Positions 1 to 6,827 are shown, counted from the stretch's first letter. The stretch is DNA of 64,000 nt from Bacteroidota bacterium (GCA_026391695.1 JAPLDP010000076.1:1-64000), one strand, 5' to 3'. Numbers and translations are program-made. The notes: generated by a model not told the origin, from the sequence alone.

Positions 1-1552
1 AATTAGGCAAGCTGGGATAATTTGTAAGATATTGATGCAGTTTTTGTTTTGACAAAATTCATTGTTCAGGTGAGATTTTTTAAAAAATCGCCGTTACTAA
101 CATTTTTTTTGGGTTATTGACAATGTTCTTCGCGTCCGTTGAGTGGTTACTGGAGGTTATTCTGTAAATCTGATGATTTGTCTGGTATTTCCCGTGGTTT
201 TCAACAATGTGCTAACATCGTAACACGCTGAAGATACCCAGGCAATTTGCAACCACTTCCATATCCGGAAATTGTTTTGGGAACTCAATTTTAATCCGGG
301 TTTTCATTTCCTTTACATAGGCGGCAATCTTGATCAGGCGCAACCGGATGGTCTTCATTGTAGCGGTAGCATACTCAGTTGTCCGCAGGGTTTCACTGCG
401 CAGGGCGTGTAACAGGACGTAGGCAGCTGAATGCATAAACAACCGGAACTGATTGGCTTCAAAACGGCTGCACGACATACGGTCGGATTCCAGGTAGGTT
501 TTGCTTTCCTTGATATACAATTCCATTTGCCCGCGTGCACAATAACCCTGTTCATACAAGGCCTTGGTTCTTATGCAACGGATGTCGGTTACCACATACC
601 GGATATTGGTTCCCTTTTCGCTCACTTCCACTTTCACGATTACGCGTTGGGGTTCACTCCATGAGTCTGCTGCATAGTCAAAACTATGATACCGTTTTAC
701 CGGTTTGCCGGTACTTTTAAACTGTTTCTCTGCCGAGTCAATGGTTACTCTTGCCAGTTTATTGAGGGATTTATTGCCTGTAAGCCCGGTAAGAAAATGA
801 ACCCGTTGACGGGTGCTTGTCCAGACCATCAGTTCTTTGCTGCAGAAATGGCCATCTCCACGTACAATGATCATCGTGTTTTTCCACACCTTACGCAAAT
901 GGATAATAATCCGGTGTAAAATGGAAAAAACATCTGCGGTCTTACTTCTGCGGCCTGGTTTCAATATGGTGGTGATTAATTTTCCGCTCAAGCCTTCATA
1001 GATATGTAAGGGCATATAACAGTATTCTCCATAATAATCATTAAACAGGGAATTCTCAAACCGGCTCATCGTTGGCTGAGAGGACAGATGCTTACCGCTT
1101 TCCGGCGCCACATCTGCGCATATTTTAAATATCATGTCATCTCTCAAGGTGTTGCAATCATTGGCATCTTCGTATCCTGCAGCGATTTGGAATACCCGTT
1201 GTGTTAACATTGAGTTTATCGAATGTTTGATATAACCTAGGTGACGGTCTTCTTCAATACAGTTGGTAATGGCTTGTAATAAACCGCTCTGGGCCTCTAT
1301 TTCACGTAATAAAAGTAAACCTCCATCCGAAGAAATCTTCTCCGCAGTAAAGCATAATTCTATTGGCTTTTTACAAATCGATGAAAGGGCAAAAAGGGAA
1401 GAAGAAAAAAATCCTGTATCAGAAACAAGATGGGTATTTGGGCTTTTTGTATCTTTACTCATGGAAAAGTTTGTTTAAAAGTTTATACACCTCAAAGATA
1501 ATGATTATCAATGAGATAACAAACTTTTCCATTTTTTTATGAATAATTCAGG
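1..1552 (-). mobile_element. IS1380-family insertion sequence, left end outside the window
   Basis: The element is defined by its transposase gene on the minus strand. The right boundary is placed near 1552 because a parE reading frame resumes at about 1556, and because the minus-strand sequence there starts CCTGAATTATTCATAAAA, which looks like an IS terminal repeat. I could not find a matching inverted copy between 1 and 211, so the left end probably lies just before the window; IS1380 elements are usually near 1.7 kb, which fits. The 211 bases left of the transposase hold nothing else I recognise. The boundary is an inference. Confidence 0.7.
212..1462 (-). pseudogene. IS1380-family transposase with an internal deletion, probably inactive
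   Basis: The 416-residue protein has the features of IS1380 transposases: an N-terminal SSDGGLLLLREIE segment, the central IIVRGDGHFC strand with the second catalytic aspartate, and the late ARGQMELYIKESK segment with the acidic third position followed by SRFEANQFRLF. Family members normally carry a stretch of roughly 45-50 residues between the SRFEN motif and the FNDYYGEYC motif, including the first catalytic aspartate in a D-x-D-x-T context. Here these two motifs are directly joined (about 1045-1070), so the first catalytic acid is missing while the frame is kept open. I infer an in-frame deletion that left the protein unable to catalyse transposition. It might still be mobilised in trans by a related transposase. 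Confidence 0.75.
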
Positions 1553-1555
1553 TTA

Positions 1556-1741
1556 TTAGAATCCCACCCAAAAGCTGGTCGAATTGTCCCCGAATTTAAT
1601 AATAAAAACATAAGGGAATTAATAAGAGGTAGTTACCGGATAGTTTACCGGATTGTGGATATTTATAGAATTGATATTCTTACTGTTCACCATTCTGCCC
1701 GTTTGTTGACAAAATCAGCACTGTACAAACGGAAAAGATAG
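1556..1741 (+). pseudogene. C-terminal fragment of a ParE/RelE-type toxin, cut by the IS element
   Basis: Reading from 1556 there is an open frame of 61 codons ending with TAG at 1739-1741. It includes HPKAGRIVPEF, NIRELIRGSYRIVYRI and DILTVHHSARLL, the conserved second half of the RelE/ParE plasmid-stabilisation toxin fold (PF05016). The first half and any start codon are missing; the frame begins right at the presumed IS1380 end. I infer that the IS inserted into an intact parE gene whose 5' half and antitoxin lie beyond the left edge of the window. It is the first unit of the toxin-antitoxin array and is followed by repeat copy R1, like every other module here. Confidence 0.75.
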
Positions 1742-1762
1742 TTCAAAAAGCTACGGCTGCCG

Positions 1763-2145
1763 GCGGGGTATCAGATGAAATTGCGGCCTTTTGACAACTA
1801 AAGAAAGGAGATGACCGGCCATACCCATTTCCGGACACCCTTGTCAGTCTGCTGTCATTTTTCAAAGCCAGGTTTCATCAGAGCCTCACCTATTTTCTTT
1901 GGATTCAGAAAAATACGGAAGATCCCTTTCAAGAAGATGGCATCCGTGCTTTCTACAAATACCACCAAAAAGAGCCAAAAACATCAATAAATAGAAACAA
2001 CTTGCCGGCAAGGTGCCTCTGTTTTTCATGAAAAAGCCGGTACCCATTAAAGTACCGGTCTATCCATAAAAGGCTACACCATACATAATTCGTTGGTTTT
2101 ATTTAAATTAGAATTTTTCTGAAATAAAACGTATTATTGCTGTTT
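1763..2145 (+). repeat. Degenerate intergenic repeat, copy R1 (full length)
   Basis: This is the first of five copies of a shared sequence that follows each toxin-antitoxin unit. Landmarks in order are TCAGATGAAATTG (1771), TTGACAACTAAAGAAAGGA, CGGACACCCTTGTCAGTCTG, TTTCATCAG, TTTCTTTGGATTCAG, the palindrome CTTGCCGGCAAG (2001-2012), a stem CCGGTA/TACCGG (2037-2042 with 2053-2058) and AAAAGGCTACACC. It matches R4 along its whole length. No gene is recognisable in 1742-2234 apart from this repeat. Confidence 0.85.
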
Positions 2146-2234
2146 GCGAATGGTTAGGGTTTATTGTTTTCAGGTTTGAATAATCAAGTAAAAGTATCAT
2201 TCTGTCAATAATTTGAAAAAATACACCCAATAAG

Positions 2235-2265
2235 TTGCAATATAATGCAATTTATTATACTTTTG
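2235..2265 (+). promoter_or_regulatory. Promoter with dyad operator for the first higBA module
   Basis: TTGCAATATAATGCAA (2235-2250) is a dyad with TTGCA/TGCAA arms. Seven bases later comes TACTTTTG (2258-2265), a perfect match to the Bacteroidetes -7 box TAnnTTTG. The toxin ATG is at 2285. The dyad covers the expected -33 area, as expected for an autoregulated TA operon. The operator role is inferred. Confidence 0.65.
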
Positions 2266-2284
2266 TTCTGTCATAATAAAAAAC

Positions 2285-2617
2285 ATGAAAAGATATTTTG
2301 AAGTTGAATATTTGCCGGAAGCAGTGAATTTTATTGAGCTACAAAATGAAAAAGTCAGAAGAAAGATTTTGTACAATATTTCTCTTGCAAAACACACGAA
2401 ATCTGCGAGTCTGTTTACGAAACTGTCTGGAGAAATATGGGAATTTTGCACTATTTATGAAAAGAATTATTATAGACTTTTTGCATTTTGGGATAAAACT
2501 AAAGCAGCATATGTTATTTGCTCACATGGAATTATTAAGAAGTCAAAGAAAACACCATTAAGGGAAGTACATAAGGCAGAAGAAATAAGAAAAAAGTATT
2601 TTGAAAAATCGATTTAA
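2285..2617 (+). CDS. HigB/RelE-type toxin (Gp49-like family)
   Basis: This 110-residue protein matches the phage-derived Gp49-like/HigB group of the RelE superfamily (PF05973), whose members are ribosome-dependent mRNA interferases. Diagnostic segments are LFTKLSGEIWEF near residue 50, YYRLFAFWDKTK near residues 65-77, and the C-terminal HGIIKKSKKTP followed by a KAEEIRKKYF helix. The ATG sits about 20 bases downstream of a perfect -7 box, so a short leader is expected. The antitoxin gene starts 11 bases after the stop, giving the toxin-first order typical of higBA operons. It is closely related to the broken toxin at 5780-6127, including the W of GEIWEF that is a stop codon there. The intact frame and conserved basic residues suggest an active toxin; the target is not known. 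Confidence 0.88.
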   Translation: MKRYFEVEYLPEAVNFIELQNEKVRRKILYNISLAKHTKSASLFTKLSGEIWEFCTIYEKNYYRLFAFWDKTKAAYVICSHGIIKKSKKTPLREVHKAEEIRKKYFEKSI

Positions 2618-2628
2618 TAACAATAAAA

Positions 2629-2940
2629 ATGGAAACTACATCACACGAAAAATTGTTAAATAAGTATATAGGCGAGAGAGGAACGCCTGTTAGGTCAGCT
2701 TTTGAGCAAGAATTGCAATTGGATATTATCGCTTATAAAATAAAAGAATTAAGAAAGAGCAGAAATCTTACTCAGGAAGAGTTGGGGATTCTAATAGGGA
2801 AAGACAAATCCCAAATATCAAAAATCGAAAAAGGAACAAGAAATCTGACTATCTCAACAATATTGGAAATAATGAATGCTTTAAACGCAAAATTTAAGTT
2901 TAGGGTTGAAATAAATGAAGACATCATTGAATTAGTATAA
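2629..2940 (+). CDS. HigA-type XRE-family antitoxin
   Basis: The 103-residue protein carries a helix-turn-helix of the XRE/Cro type at about residues 38-90 (KELRKSRNLTQEELG, then KDKSQISKIEKG), the DNA-binding fold of HigA antitoxins. The N-terminal segment LLNKYIGERGTPVRSAFEQEL is shared with the antitoxin at 6124-6450 and is typical of antitoxins paired with Gp49-like toxins. It should neutralise the toxin encoded just upstream and bind the dyad at 2235-2250 to repress the operon. The two genes are separated by 11 bases and must be co-transcribed. Downstream lies an attC-like dyad and then repeat R2. Confidence 0.88.
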   Translation: METTSHEKLLNKYIGERGTPVRSAFEQELQLDIIAYKIKELRKSRNLTQEELGILIGKDKSQISKIEKGTRNLTISTILEIMNALNAKFKFRVEINEDIIELV

Positions 2941-2983
2941 AATTAAACTTATCCGGGATTCGAAACAACAAAACCCTAACAAA

Positions 2984-3090
2984 GGCTAAAAGCAAGCGGA
3001 CGGAAAGTGCTAATATGAAAAGAATTACAAACAATAAACTATGGCGCTGTTTGAAGTATTGAACTTCGAAATTTCCGCCAGTTATTAGTC
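2984..3090 (+). repeat. attC-like imperfect dyad after the first higBA module
   Basis: The left arm GGCTAAAAGCAAGCGGACGG (2984-3003, continuing to 3006) is matched by the inverted right arm TTTCCGCCAGTTATTAGTC (3072-3090). Each arm has an outer box (GGCTAA-A against GACTAATA) and an inner box (CGGAAA against TTTCCG) with a short spacer, around a loop of about 65 bases. The sequence CCCTAACAAAGG just before it also recalls attC sites. The strict consensus RYYYAAC/GTTRRRY is not met. Confidence 0.5.
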
Positions 3091-3270
3091 TCGACCGTCA
3101 GATGAAATTGCTGCCATTTAACAACTAAAAAAGGAAATGACAGATCATTCCATTTCCGGACACCCTTATCAGTCTGCTGCCACTTTTCAAAGCTAAGGGT
3201 TTCATCAGCGCCTCACCTGGTTTCTTTGGATTCAGAAAAACACGGATGACATCTTTCGAAAAGATGGCTC
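3091..3270 (+). repeat. Degenerate intergenic repeat, copy R2 (left half only)
   Basis: It begins at ACCGTCAGATGAAATTGCTG and keeps the landmarks CGGACACCCTTATCAGTCTG, TTTCATCAGCGCCTCACC and TTTCTTTGGATTCAG up to AAAGATGGC near 3268. The right half seen in R1 and R4 is absent; the promoter of the next module follows within about 40 bases. Confidence 0.85.
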
Positions 3271-3309
3271 AAAAATATTAACCATTTAGTAAAGTATTCC
3301 GATTTTTCG

Positions 3310-3317
3310 TATATTTG
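3310..3317 (+). promoter_or_regulatory. -7 box of the DUF433/DUF5615 module
   Basis: TATATTTG is a perfect TAnnTTTG match. The expected transcription start is about 3323, so the in-frame TTG at 3315, inside the box, cannot be the start codon and the ATG at 3333 is preferred. Confidence 0.6.
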
Positions 3318-3332
3318 ATCAAACTTTTTAAC

Positions 3333-3554
3333 ATGATTCGATACATAGACAGAATAGTAATAAACCCAAACATAAGGTTTGGCAGGCCTTGCGTCAAAGG
3401 AACGCGCATTGCTGTTTATGACGTCCTTAACTGGCTGGCATCCGGAATGTCCCATGAACAAATTGTCAAGGATTATCCGGAATTAAAAGAAGAAGACATA
3501 AAAGCGTGTCTTGCATTTGCAGCCGATAAAGAACATAAACTACGTGTGGCCTAA
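3333..3554 (+). CDS. DUF433 antitoxin
   Basis: The 73-residue protein fits the DUF433 family (PF04255), small antitoxins with a winged or homeodomain-like fold. The conserved motif runs from INPNIRFGRPCVKGTRIAVY through DVLNWLASGMSHEQIVKDYP to LKEEDIKACLAFAAD. The chosen start is the ATG at 3333 because a -7 box ends at 3317. The stop codon overlaps the start of the next gene (TAATG at 3552-3556), showing translational coupling with a PIN-like toxin, the usual partner of DUF433. This module has the antitoxin-first order, unlike the higBA modules on either side. Confidence 0.88.
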   Translation: MIRYIDRIVINPNIRFGRPCVKGTRIAVYDVLNWLASGMSHEQIVKDYPELKEEDIKACLAFAADKEHKLRVA

Positions 3555-3913
3555 TGAAACTCCTTTTCGACCAGAATATCTCTTTCAGAGCGGTTAAGGG
3601 ATTAATTGAAATTTTTCCCAATGCAAAGCAAGTCTGTGAGCTATATCTTGAGAATGCGACGGATCATAATATCTGGGAATATGCTAAAAAAGAAGGCTAT
3701 ACAATTGTAACCTTCGATTCTGATTTTTACGATCTAACCCTCATATCAGGAATTCCACCAAAAGTAATCTGGTTAAGATTTGGAAATACATCAACAGATA
3801 ATTTGATAAGAATTTTACAAGAGCATCAAAGCCTTATCCGTGAATTCATTGAGAATCCCGATTATCACGAAGTCGGTTGCCTGGAGATAAGTAAAGATAT
3901 TTTCGAGGCATAA
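3554..3913 (+). CDS. DUF5615 PIN-like toxin
   Basis: The 119-residue protein belongs to the DUF5615 PIN-like family (PF18480), predicted RNases of Mut7-C type. The expected acidic residues are in LLFDQNIS near the N-terminus and in IVTFDSDFYD near residues 54-63, followed by PPKVIWLRFGN. Its start codon overlaps the stop of the DUF433 gene by one base, so the pair is translationally coupled. DUF433/DUF5615 is a well-known type II arrangement, here bounded by repeats R2 and R3. Nuclease activity is inferred from family and from the retained acidic residues. Confidence 0.87.
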   Translation: MKLLFDQNISFRAVKGLIEIFPNAKQVCELYLENATDHNIWEYAKKEGYTIVTFDSDFYDLTLISGIPPKVIWLRFGNTSTDNLIRILQEHQSLIREFIENPDYHEVGCLEISKDIFEA

Positions 3914-4030
3914 CAGGCCGCAATGTGATTAGGCGAGAAAAGTTGGTTAATATACAGATTACAAGTAAAATATCTCAACTGGAAAGGAAACAAACTACCA
4001 ATTCGATCCCGCCCGTCGCAAAGCGGCAGA

Positions 4031-4442
4031 ACATTAGATGAATTTGCTGCCTTTTAACAATTAAAGGTATGAGTTGACCGGCCATACCAATTTCCGAACA
4101 CCCTTATTACTCTGCTGCCATTTTTAAAGCTAAGGATTTCATCAGCGCTTCACCTGTTTTCTTTGGATTCAGAAAAATACTAGGGGGTGACTAAAATGTC
4201 TTGGTGAGCCTTTGTGAAATCCTTTGTCGCCTTTGTGGTTACATCTTAAGTTATTGAGCCACAAAGGATCACGAAGTATGCACAAGGAACACAAAGGGGG
4301 AAATCCAAAACATTTTAATTTATTAGTCACCCCCCCGTGCTTTCTACTAATATCACCCAAAAGGAGTCAAAAAACATCAAAAGACACAGGCAACTTACCG
4401 GCAAGGTGTCTCTGTATTTCATAAAAAGCCGGTAACAATTTA
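4031..4442 (+). repeat. Degenerate intergenic repeat, copy R3, interrupted by a MITE-like insert
   Basis: It keeps the landmarks TTAGATGAATTTGCTGCC, TTTCTTTGGATTCAGAAAAA, GTGCTTTCTACTAATATCACC, CTTACCGGCAAG and AAAAAGCCGGTA in the order seen in R1. Between AAATAC and GTGCTTTCTAC, about 29 bases present in R1 have been replaced by the element at 4183-4336. The stretch 3914-4030 before it shows no recognisable gene. Confidence 0.83.
4183..4336. mobile_element. MITE-like element with GGGGGTGACTAA terminal inverted repeats
   Basis: The left end GGGGGTGACTAAAATGT is mirrored by ACATTTTAATTTATTAGTCACCC at the right in inverted orientation: 12 bases match perfectly, then more after a short gap. The interior holds a 9-base inverted repeat CCTTTGTGG (4230-4238) and CCACAAAGG (4259-4267) plus further CACAAAGG-type words, so the whole unit can fold into one long hairpin. 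It codes for nothing. It sits inside R3 and replaces part of it. No target-site duplication was found. Confidence 0.65.
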
Positions 4443-4460
4443 AATTTTTTTTACCTCAAG

Positions 4461-4491
4461 TTACCATATTGGTAATTTTATATTATTTTTG
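4461..4491 (+). promoter_or_regulatory. Promoter with perfect palindromic operator for the second higBA module
   Basis: TTACCATATTGGTAA (4461-4475) is a perfect dyad with 6-base arms. Eight bases later comes TATTTTTG (4484-4491), a TAnnTTTG match. The expected transcription start is near 4497, so the ATG at 4507 is the likely start codon. The geometry is nearly that of 2235-2265, although the operator sequence differs. Confidence 0.7.
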
Positions 4492-4506
4492 TATCAAAAT
4501 TTCGGG

Positions 4507-4800
4507 ATGAGAGTTTTTGTGCGTAAAACTTTAGTTGAATTTTGGCTAAAGCATCCTGATGCCGAACAAAGCCTTAAGGCATGGTATGCTGAAGTATCGA
4601 AAAATAAATGGGAAACATCAAATTATATTAAAAAGCGCTATCCAACTGTTAGTGTAGTGAAAAATAATGTGATTATATTCAGAATTAAAGGCAATTCATA
4701 CAGATTGATCGTTAAAATTAATTTTTTAAGAGGTTGGGTATTTATCCGATTCATTGGTACCCATGCTGAATATGATAAATTAGATGCAAATAATTTTTAA
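4507..4800 (+). CDS. HigB-type toxin (HigB_toxin family)
   Basis: This protein of about 97 residues matches the HigB_toxin family (PF09907) of RelE-like mRNA interferases: MRVFVRKTLVEFWLKHPDAE, ALKAWY-like helix LKAWYAEV, then VVKNNVIIFRIKGNSYRLI and WVFIRFIGTHAEYDK, the last being the family signature. It belongs to a different HigB group from the Gp49-like toxin at 2285. An upstream in-frame TTG at 4489 overlaps the -7 box, so ATG 4507 is chosen. The antitoxin follows after 13 bases. Confidence 0.88.
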   Translation: MRVFVRKTLVEFWLKHPDAEQSLKAWYAEVSKNKWETSNYIKKRYPTVSVVKNNVIIFRIKGNSYRLIVKINFLRGWVFIRFIGTHAEYDKLDANNF

Positions 4801-4813
4801 ATAAAACATTATA

Positions 4814-5170
4814 ATGGAAATAAGATTATTAAAAAACGAAGAGGATTATAAGTTAGCTATAAAAAGATTTGAAGAACTTTTTGATGCCCTGGCGGATACT
4901 CCTGAGGGAGAGGAAGCAGAATTATTGTCGTATTTAATCGAAAAATATGAGGATGAGAACTTTCCAATTGATCCCCCCGATCCGATAGAGGCTATAAAAT
5001 TTAGAATGAAACAGCAGGGGCTTAAAAAAATGGATATTGCCTCAATTATTGGATATAAAAGCCGGGTATCAGAAATATTTTCAAAAAAGAGAAAATTAAG
5101 TTTAAACATGATCAGAAAGCTTCATAAGGAATTAAATATTCCGTATGAGGCATTATTAAAGGAATACTAA
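4814..5170 (+). CDS. HigA-type antitoxin (COG5499-like)
   Basis: The 118-residue protein resembles the larger HigA antitoxins found with PF09907 toxins. The N-terminal half (LLKNEEDYKLAIKRFEELFD, then EAELLSYLIEKYEDENFPIDP) is the toxin-binding helical region, and residues 62-118 form an HTH of the Cro type (IKFRMKQQGLKKMDIASIIG, SRVSEIFSKKRKLS). It should bind the palindrome at 4461-4475 for autoregulation. The gene ends 26 bases before an inverted repeat (5196-5297) and repeat R4. Confidence 0.88.
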   Translation: MEIRLLKNEEDYKLAIKRFEELFDALADTPEGEEAELLSYLIEKYEDENFPIDPPDPIEAIKFRMKQQGLKKMDIASIIGYKSRVSEIFSKKRKLSLNMIRKLHKELNIPYEALLKEY

Positions 5171-5195
5171 ATTGCATACTTTTGCTACATGGACT

Positions 5196-5297
5196 TAAGC
5201 GCCATGCAGTTCAAACTCCCGGCCTCCCAGGGCATGACTTTCGCAAACTTCCCCGTCTGGCGACATGTAAGTCGATTGAAATCCCTCACGGCGCTTA
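5196..5297 (+). repeat. attC-like dyad after the second higBA module
   Basis: TAAGCGCC (5196-5203) is exactly mirrored by GGCGCTTA (5290-5297), with 86 bases between the arms. As in the two comparable sites at 2984-3090 and 6478-6586, the right arm ends immediately before a copy of the R repeat. The arm sequence differs from the other two. No gene is seen in this stretch. Confidence 0.45.
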
Positions 5298-5299
5298 GC

Positions 5300-5685
5300 A
5301 CCGGCCGTCAGATGAAATTGCTGCCTTTTGACAACTAAAGAAAGGAGATTACAGACCATACCATCTATAGACACCTCTGTCAGTCTGCTATCATTTTTCA
5401 AAGCTATGGGTTTTATCAGCGCCTCACCTGGTTTCTTTGGATTCAGAAAAATACGGATGATATCTTTCGAAAAGATGGCATACATGCGTTCTACCAATAT
5501 CACCTAAAAAGAGTCAAAATAACATCAAAAAACAGAGGTAACTTGCCGGCAAGTTGCTTGTGGTTTTCATAAAAAAGCCGGTACTAATTTACGTGCGGAT
5601 TTATCCATTTCACGGGCTACACCTTAAAGAATTCGTTGCTTTTATTTATATTAGGATTTTATAGAGATAATTCGTAATATTACTG
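5300..5685 (+). repeat. Degenerate intergenic repeat, copy R4 (full length)
   Basis: It runs from CCGGCCGTCAGATGAAATTG through TTGACAACTAAAGAAAGGA, TCAGCGCCTCACCTGG, TTTCTTTGGATTCAG, AAAGATGGCATACATGCG, the palindrome CTTGCCGGCAAG (5542-5553) and AAGCCGGTACTAA to GGGCTACACC and ATTCGTTGCTTTTATTTA. It is the copy most similar to R1 over the full unit. Open frames across it are not conserved between copies, so I do not call a gene. Confidence 0.85.
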
Positions 5686-5733
5686 GTAGTAAATAGTTAT
5701 CGGCAAGTTTTAAAAGAGCCTCAAAATAAGATT

Positions 5734-5763
5734 TGTTTCCTAATAAAGAAACATCTATCTTTG
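5734..5763 (+). promoter_or_regulatory. Promoter with dyad for the third higBA-type module
   Basis: TGTTTC (5734-5739) and GAAACA (5748-5753) form a dyad, followed two bases later by TATCTTTG (5756-5763), a TAnnTTTG match. The dyad is closer to the -7 box than in the other two higBA modules. The downstream toxin frame opens with GTG at 5780. Confidence 0.6.
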
Positions 5764-5779
5764 CAGAAACCTTTAACGA

Positions 5780-6127
5780 GTGACAGCAAGATTTCAGGTT
5801 CGGTTTTTAGCGGAAGCAGTAACGTTTCTTGACAGTCTTGACGAAAAGACAAGAGATAAAGTAATCTATAACATCTACAAGGCAAGGATTTCCAATGATA
5901 AGGAGTTATTCAAAAAACTGAAAGGTGAAATATAGGAGTTCAGGACTTTGTTCAATAAAACTCATTACCGACTATTTGCATTTTGGGACAAAACTGAGAA
6001 GACAGACACTGTTGTTATATCAACTCATGGACGTATCAAAAAGACTGATAAAATTACACAAAGTGACCTCATAAAAGCAGAGCAGTTAAGGAAACTATAT
6101 TTTGAACAAAAAACTCCGGAAAAATGA
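5780..6127 (+). pseudogene. HigB/RelE-type toxin (Gp49-like) broken by an amber codon
   Basis: Starting from GTG at 5780 the frame reads a toxin closely similar to the one at 2285: ARFQVRFLAEAVTFLDSLDE, LFKKLKGEI, then TAG at 5933-5935, then EFRTLFNKTHYRLFAFWDKT and STHGRIKKTDKI to the end. The stop replaces the tryptophan of the conserved GEIWEF motif, so a single TGG to TAG change at codon 52 explains it. Otherwise the frame is clean to the TGA at 6125-6127, which overlaps the antitoxin start (ATGA). The product would be truncated in the middle and should be inactive unless the stop is suppressed. Decay appears recent. Confidence 0.85.
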
Positions 6128-6450
6128 AAGCTCAAAAATTAAAAATATACAGCCTGGACGAGATTACTGATAAGTATATCGGAAAACCTGGGACGCCAAA
6201 ACGAGAAGCATTTGATTACGAGTTACGTCTTGACTTGATTGGAGAAGCCATAAAACAAGCAAGAAAAGAAAGAAAACTGACACAAGAAGAACTTGGGCAA
6301 CTCGTGGGTGTAAAAAAGGCACAAATATCAAAGCTCGAAAACAGTCTGACAGATGCAAGGTTTGAGACGATTATCAAAGTTTTTAAAGCTTTAAATGCTA
6401 AAATCAACTTTAACATTGAATTACTCGACCAAAAAGTGAATCTTGCCTGA
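6124..6450 (+). CDS. HigA-type XRE-family antitoxin, orphaned by loss of its toxin
   Basis: The 108-residue protein has an XRE/Cro helix-turn-helix at about residues 38-95 (KQARKERKLTQEELG, KKAQISKLENS), preceded by DKYIGKPGTPKREAFDYEL, the same N-terminal signature as the antitoxin at 2629. Its ATG overlaps the TGA of the broken toxin gene, so translation was coupled to it. With the toxin inactivated, the antitoxin could still repress its own promoter, or protect against related toxins such as the one at 2285. It is followed by an attC-like dyad and repeat R5, and ends the array. Confidence 0.87.
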   Translation: MKAQKLKIYSLDEITDKYIGKPGTPKREAFDYELRLDLIGEAIKQARKERKLTQEELGQLVGVKKAQISKLENSLTDARFETIIKVFKALNAKINFNIELLDQKVNLA

Positions 6451-6477
6451 CATAAAAGAAAACCAGCCGGTGATAAA

Positions 6478-6586
6478 GGCTAAATGAAGGCGGGCGGGAC
6501 TGCCGAATCAGAAACTTTGTACCTTCAACCATCATTCACTCAAGGCAGGAAGGAAAGTGCTCCGAAGCGCCCGCCAGTATTTTGCC
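6478..6586 (+). repeat. attC-like imperfect dyad after the last higBA module
   Basis: The left arm GGCTAAAT-GAA-GGCGGGCG (6478-6495) is mirrored by CGCCCGCC-AGT-ATTTTGCC (6568-6586). The inner boxes match perfectly over 8 bases; the outer boxes match with one gap. The left arm is nearly the same as the one at 2984. It directly precedes R5. Confidence 0.55.
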
Positions 6587-6589
6587 TTG

Positions 6590-6700
6590 GAACGTCAGTT
6601 GAATTTGCTGCCTTTTGACGACTAAAGAAAGGAAATGACAGACCATACCCATTTCCTGACACCCTTATCAGTCTGTTGCCATTTTTCAAAGCTGGAAATT
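6590..6700 (+). repeat. Degenerate intergenic repeat, copy R5 (truncated)
   Basis: It begins at AACGTCAGTTGAATTTGCTG and shows TTGACGACTAAAGAAAGGA and CTGACACCCTTATCAGTCTG, then loses similarity after TTTTTCAAAGCTGG near 6693. It is the last copy and marks the right end of the array. Between it and the promoter at 6828 I see nothing else. Confidence 0.82.
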
Positions 6701-6827
6701 CATAGAAATTAATAAATTATAATGTTTTTTGGTGAGGTCATAATAGTCTGAATTGTGAAAACCGCTTCGTCGGGGCTGATGAAGACCTACCGCATCGCTG
6801 TCACTAATATCATGATAGAGATATTGA

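Noticed and set aside
1763-2033. A plus-strand frame in R1 (SDEIAAF, stop, then QLKKGDDRPYPFPDTL and on to a TGA) that could be a decayed gene shared by all R copies
   Set aside because: R2 to R5 have single-base shifts at different places and no frame is conserved, so coding origin cannot be supported.
5195-5503. Open minus-strand frame of about 100 codons across repeat R4
   Set aside because: It spans the repeat, the frame is not kept in R1, R2 or R3, and it resembles no family; it is a chance opening.
2984-6586. True integron with canonical attC sites
   Set aside because: The strict attC consensus is not met and no integrase gene is in the window, so I report only attC-like dyads.
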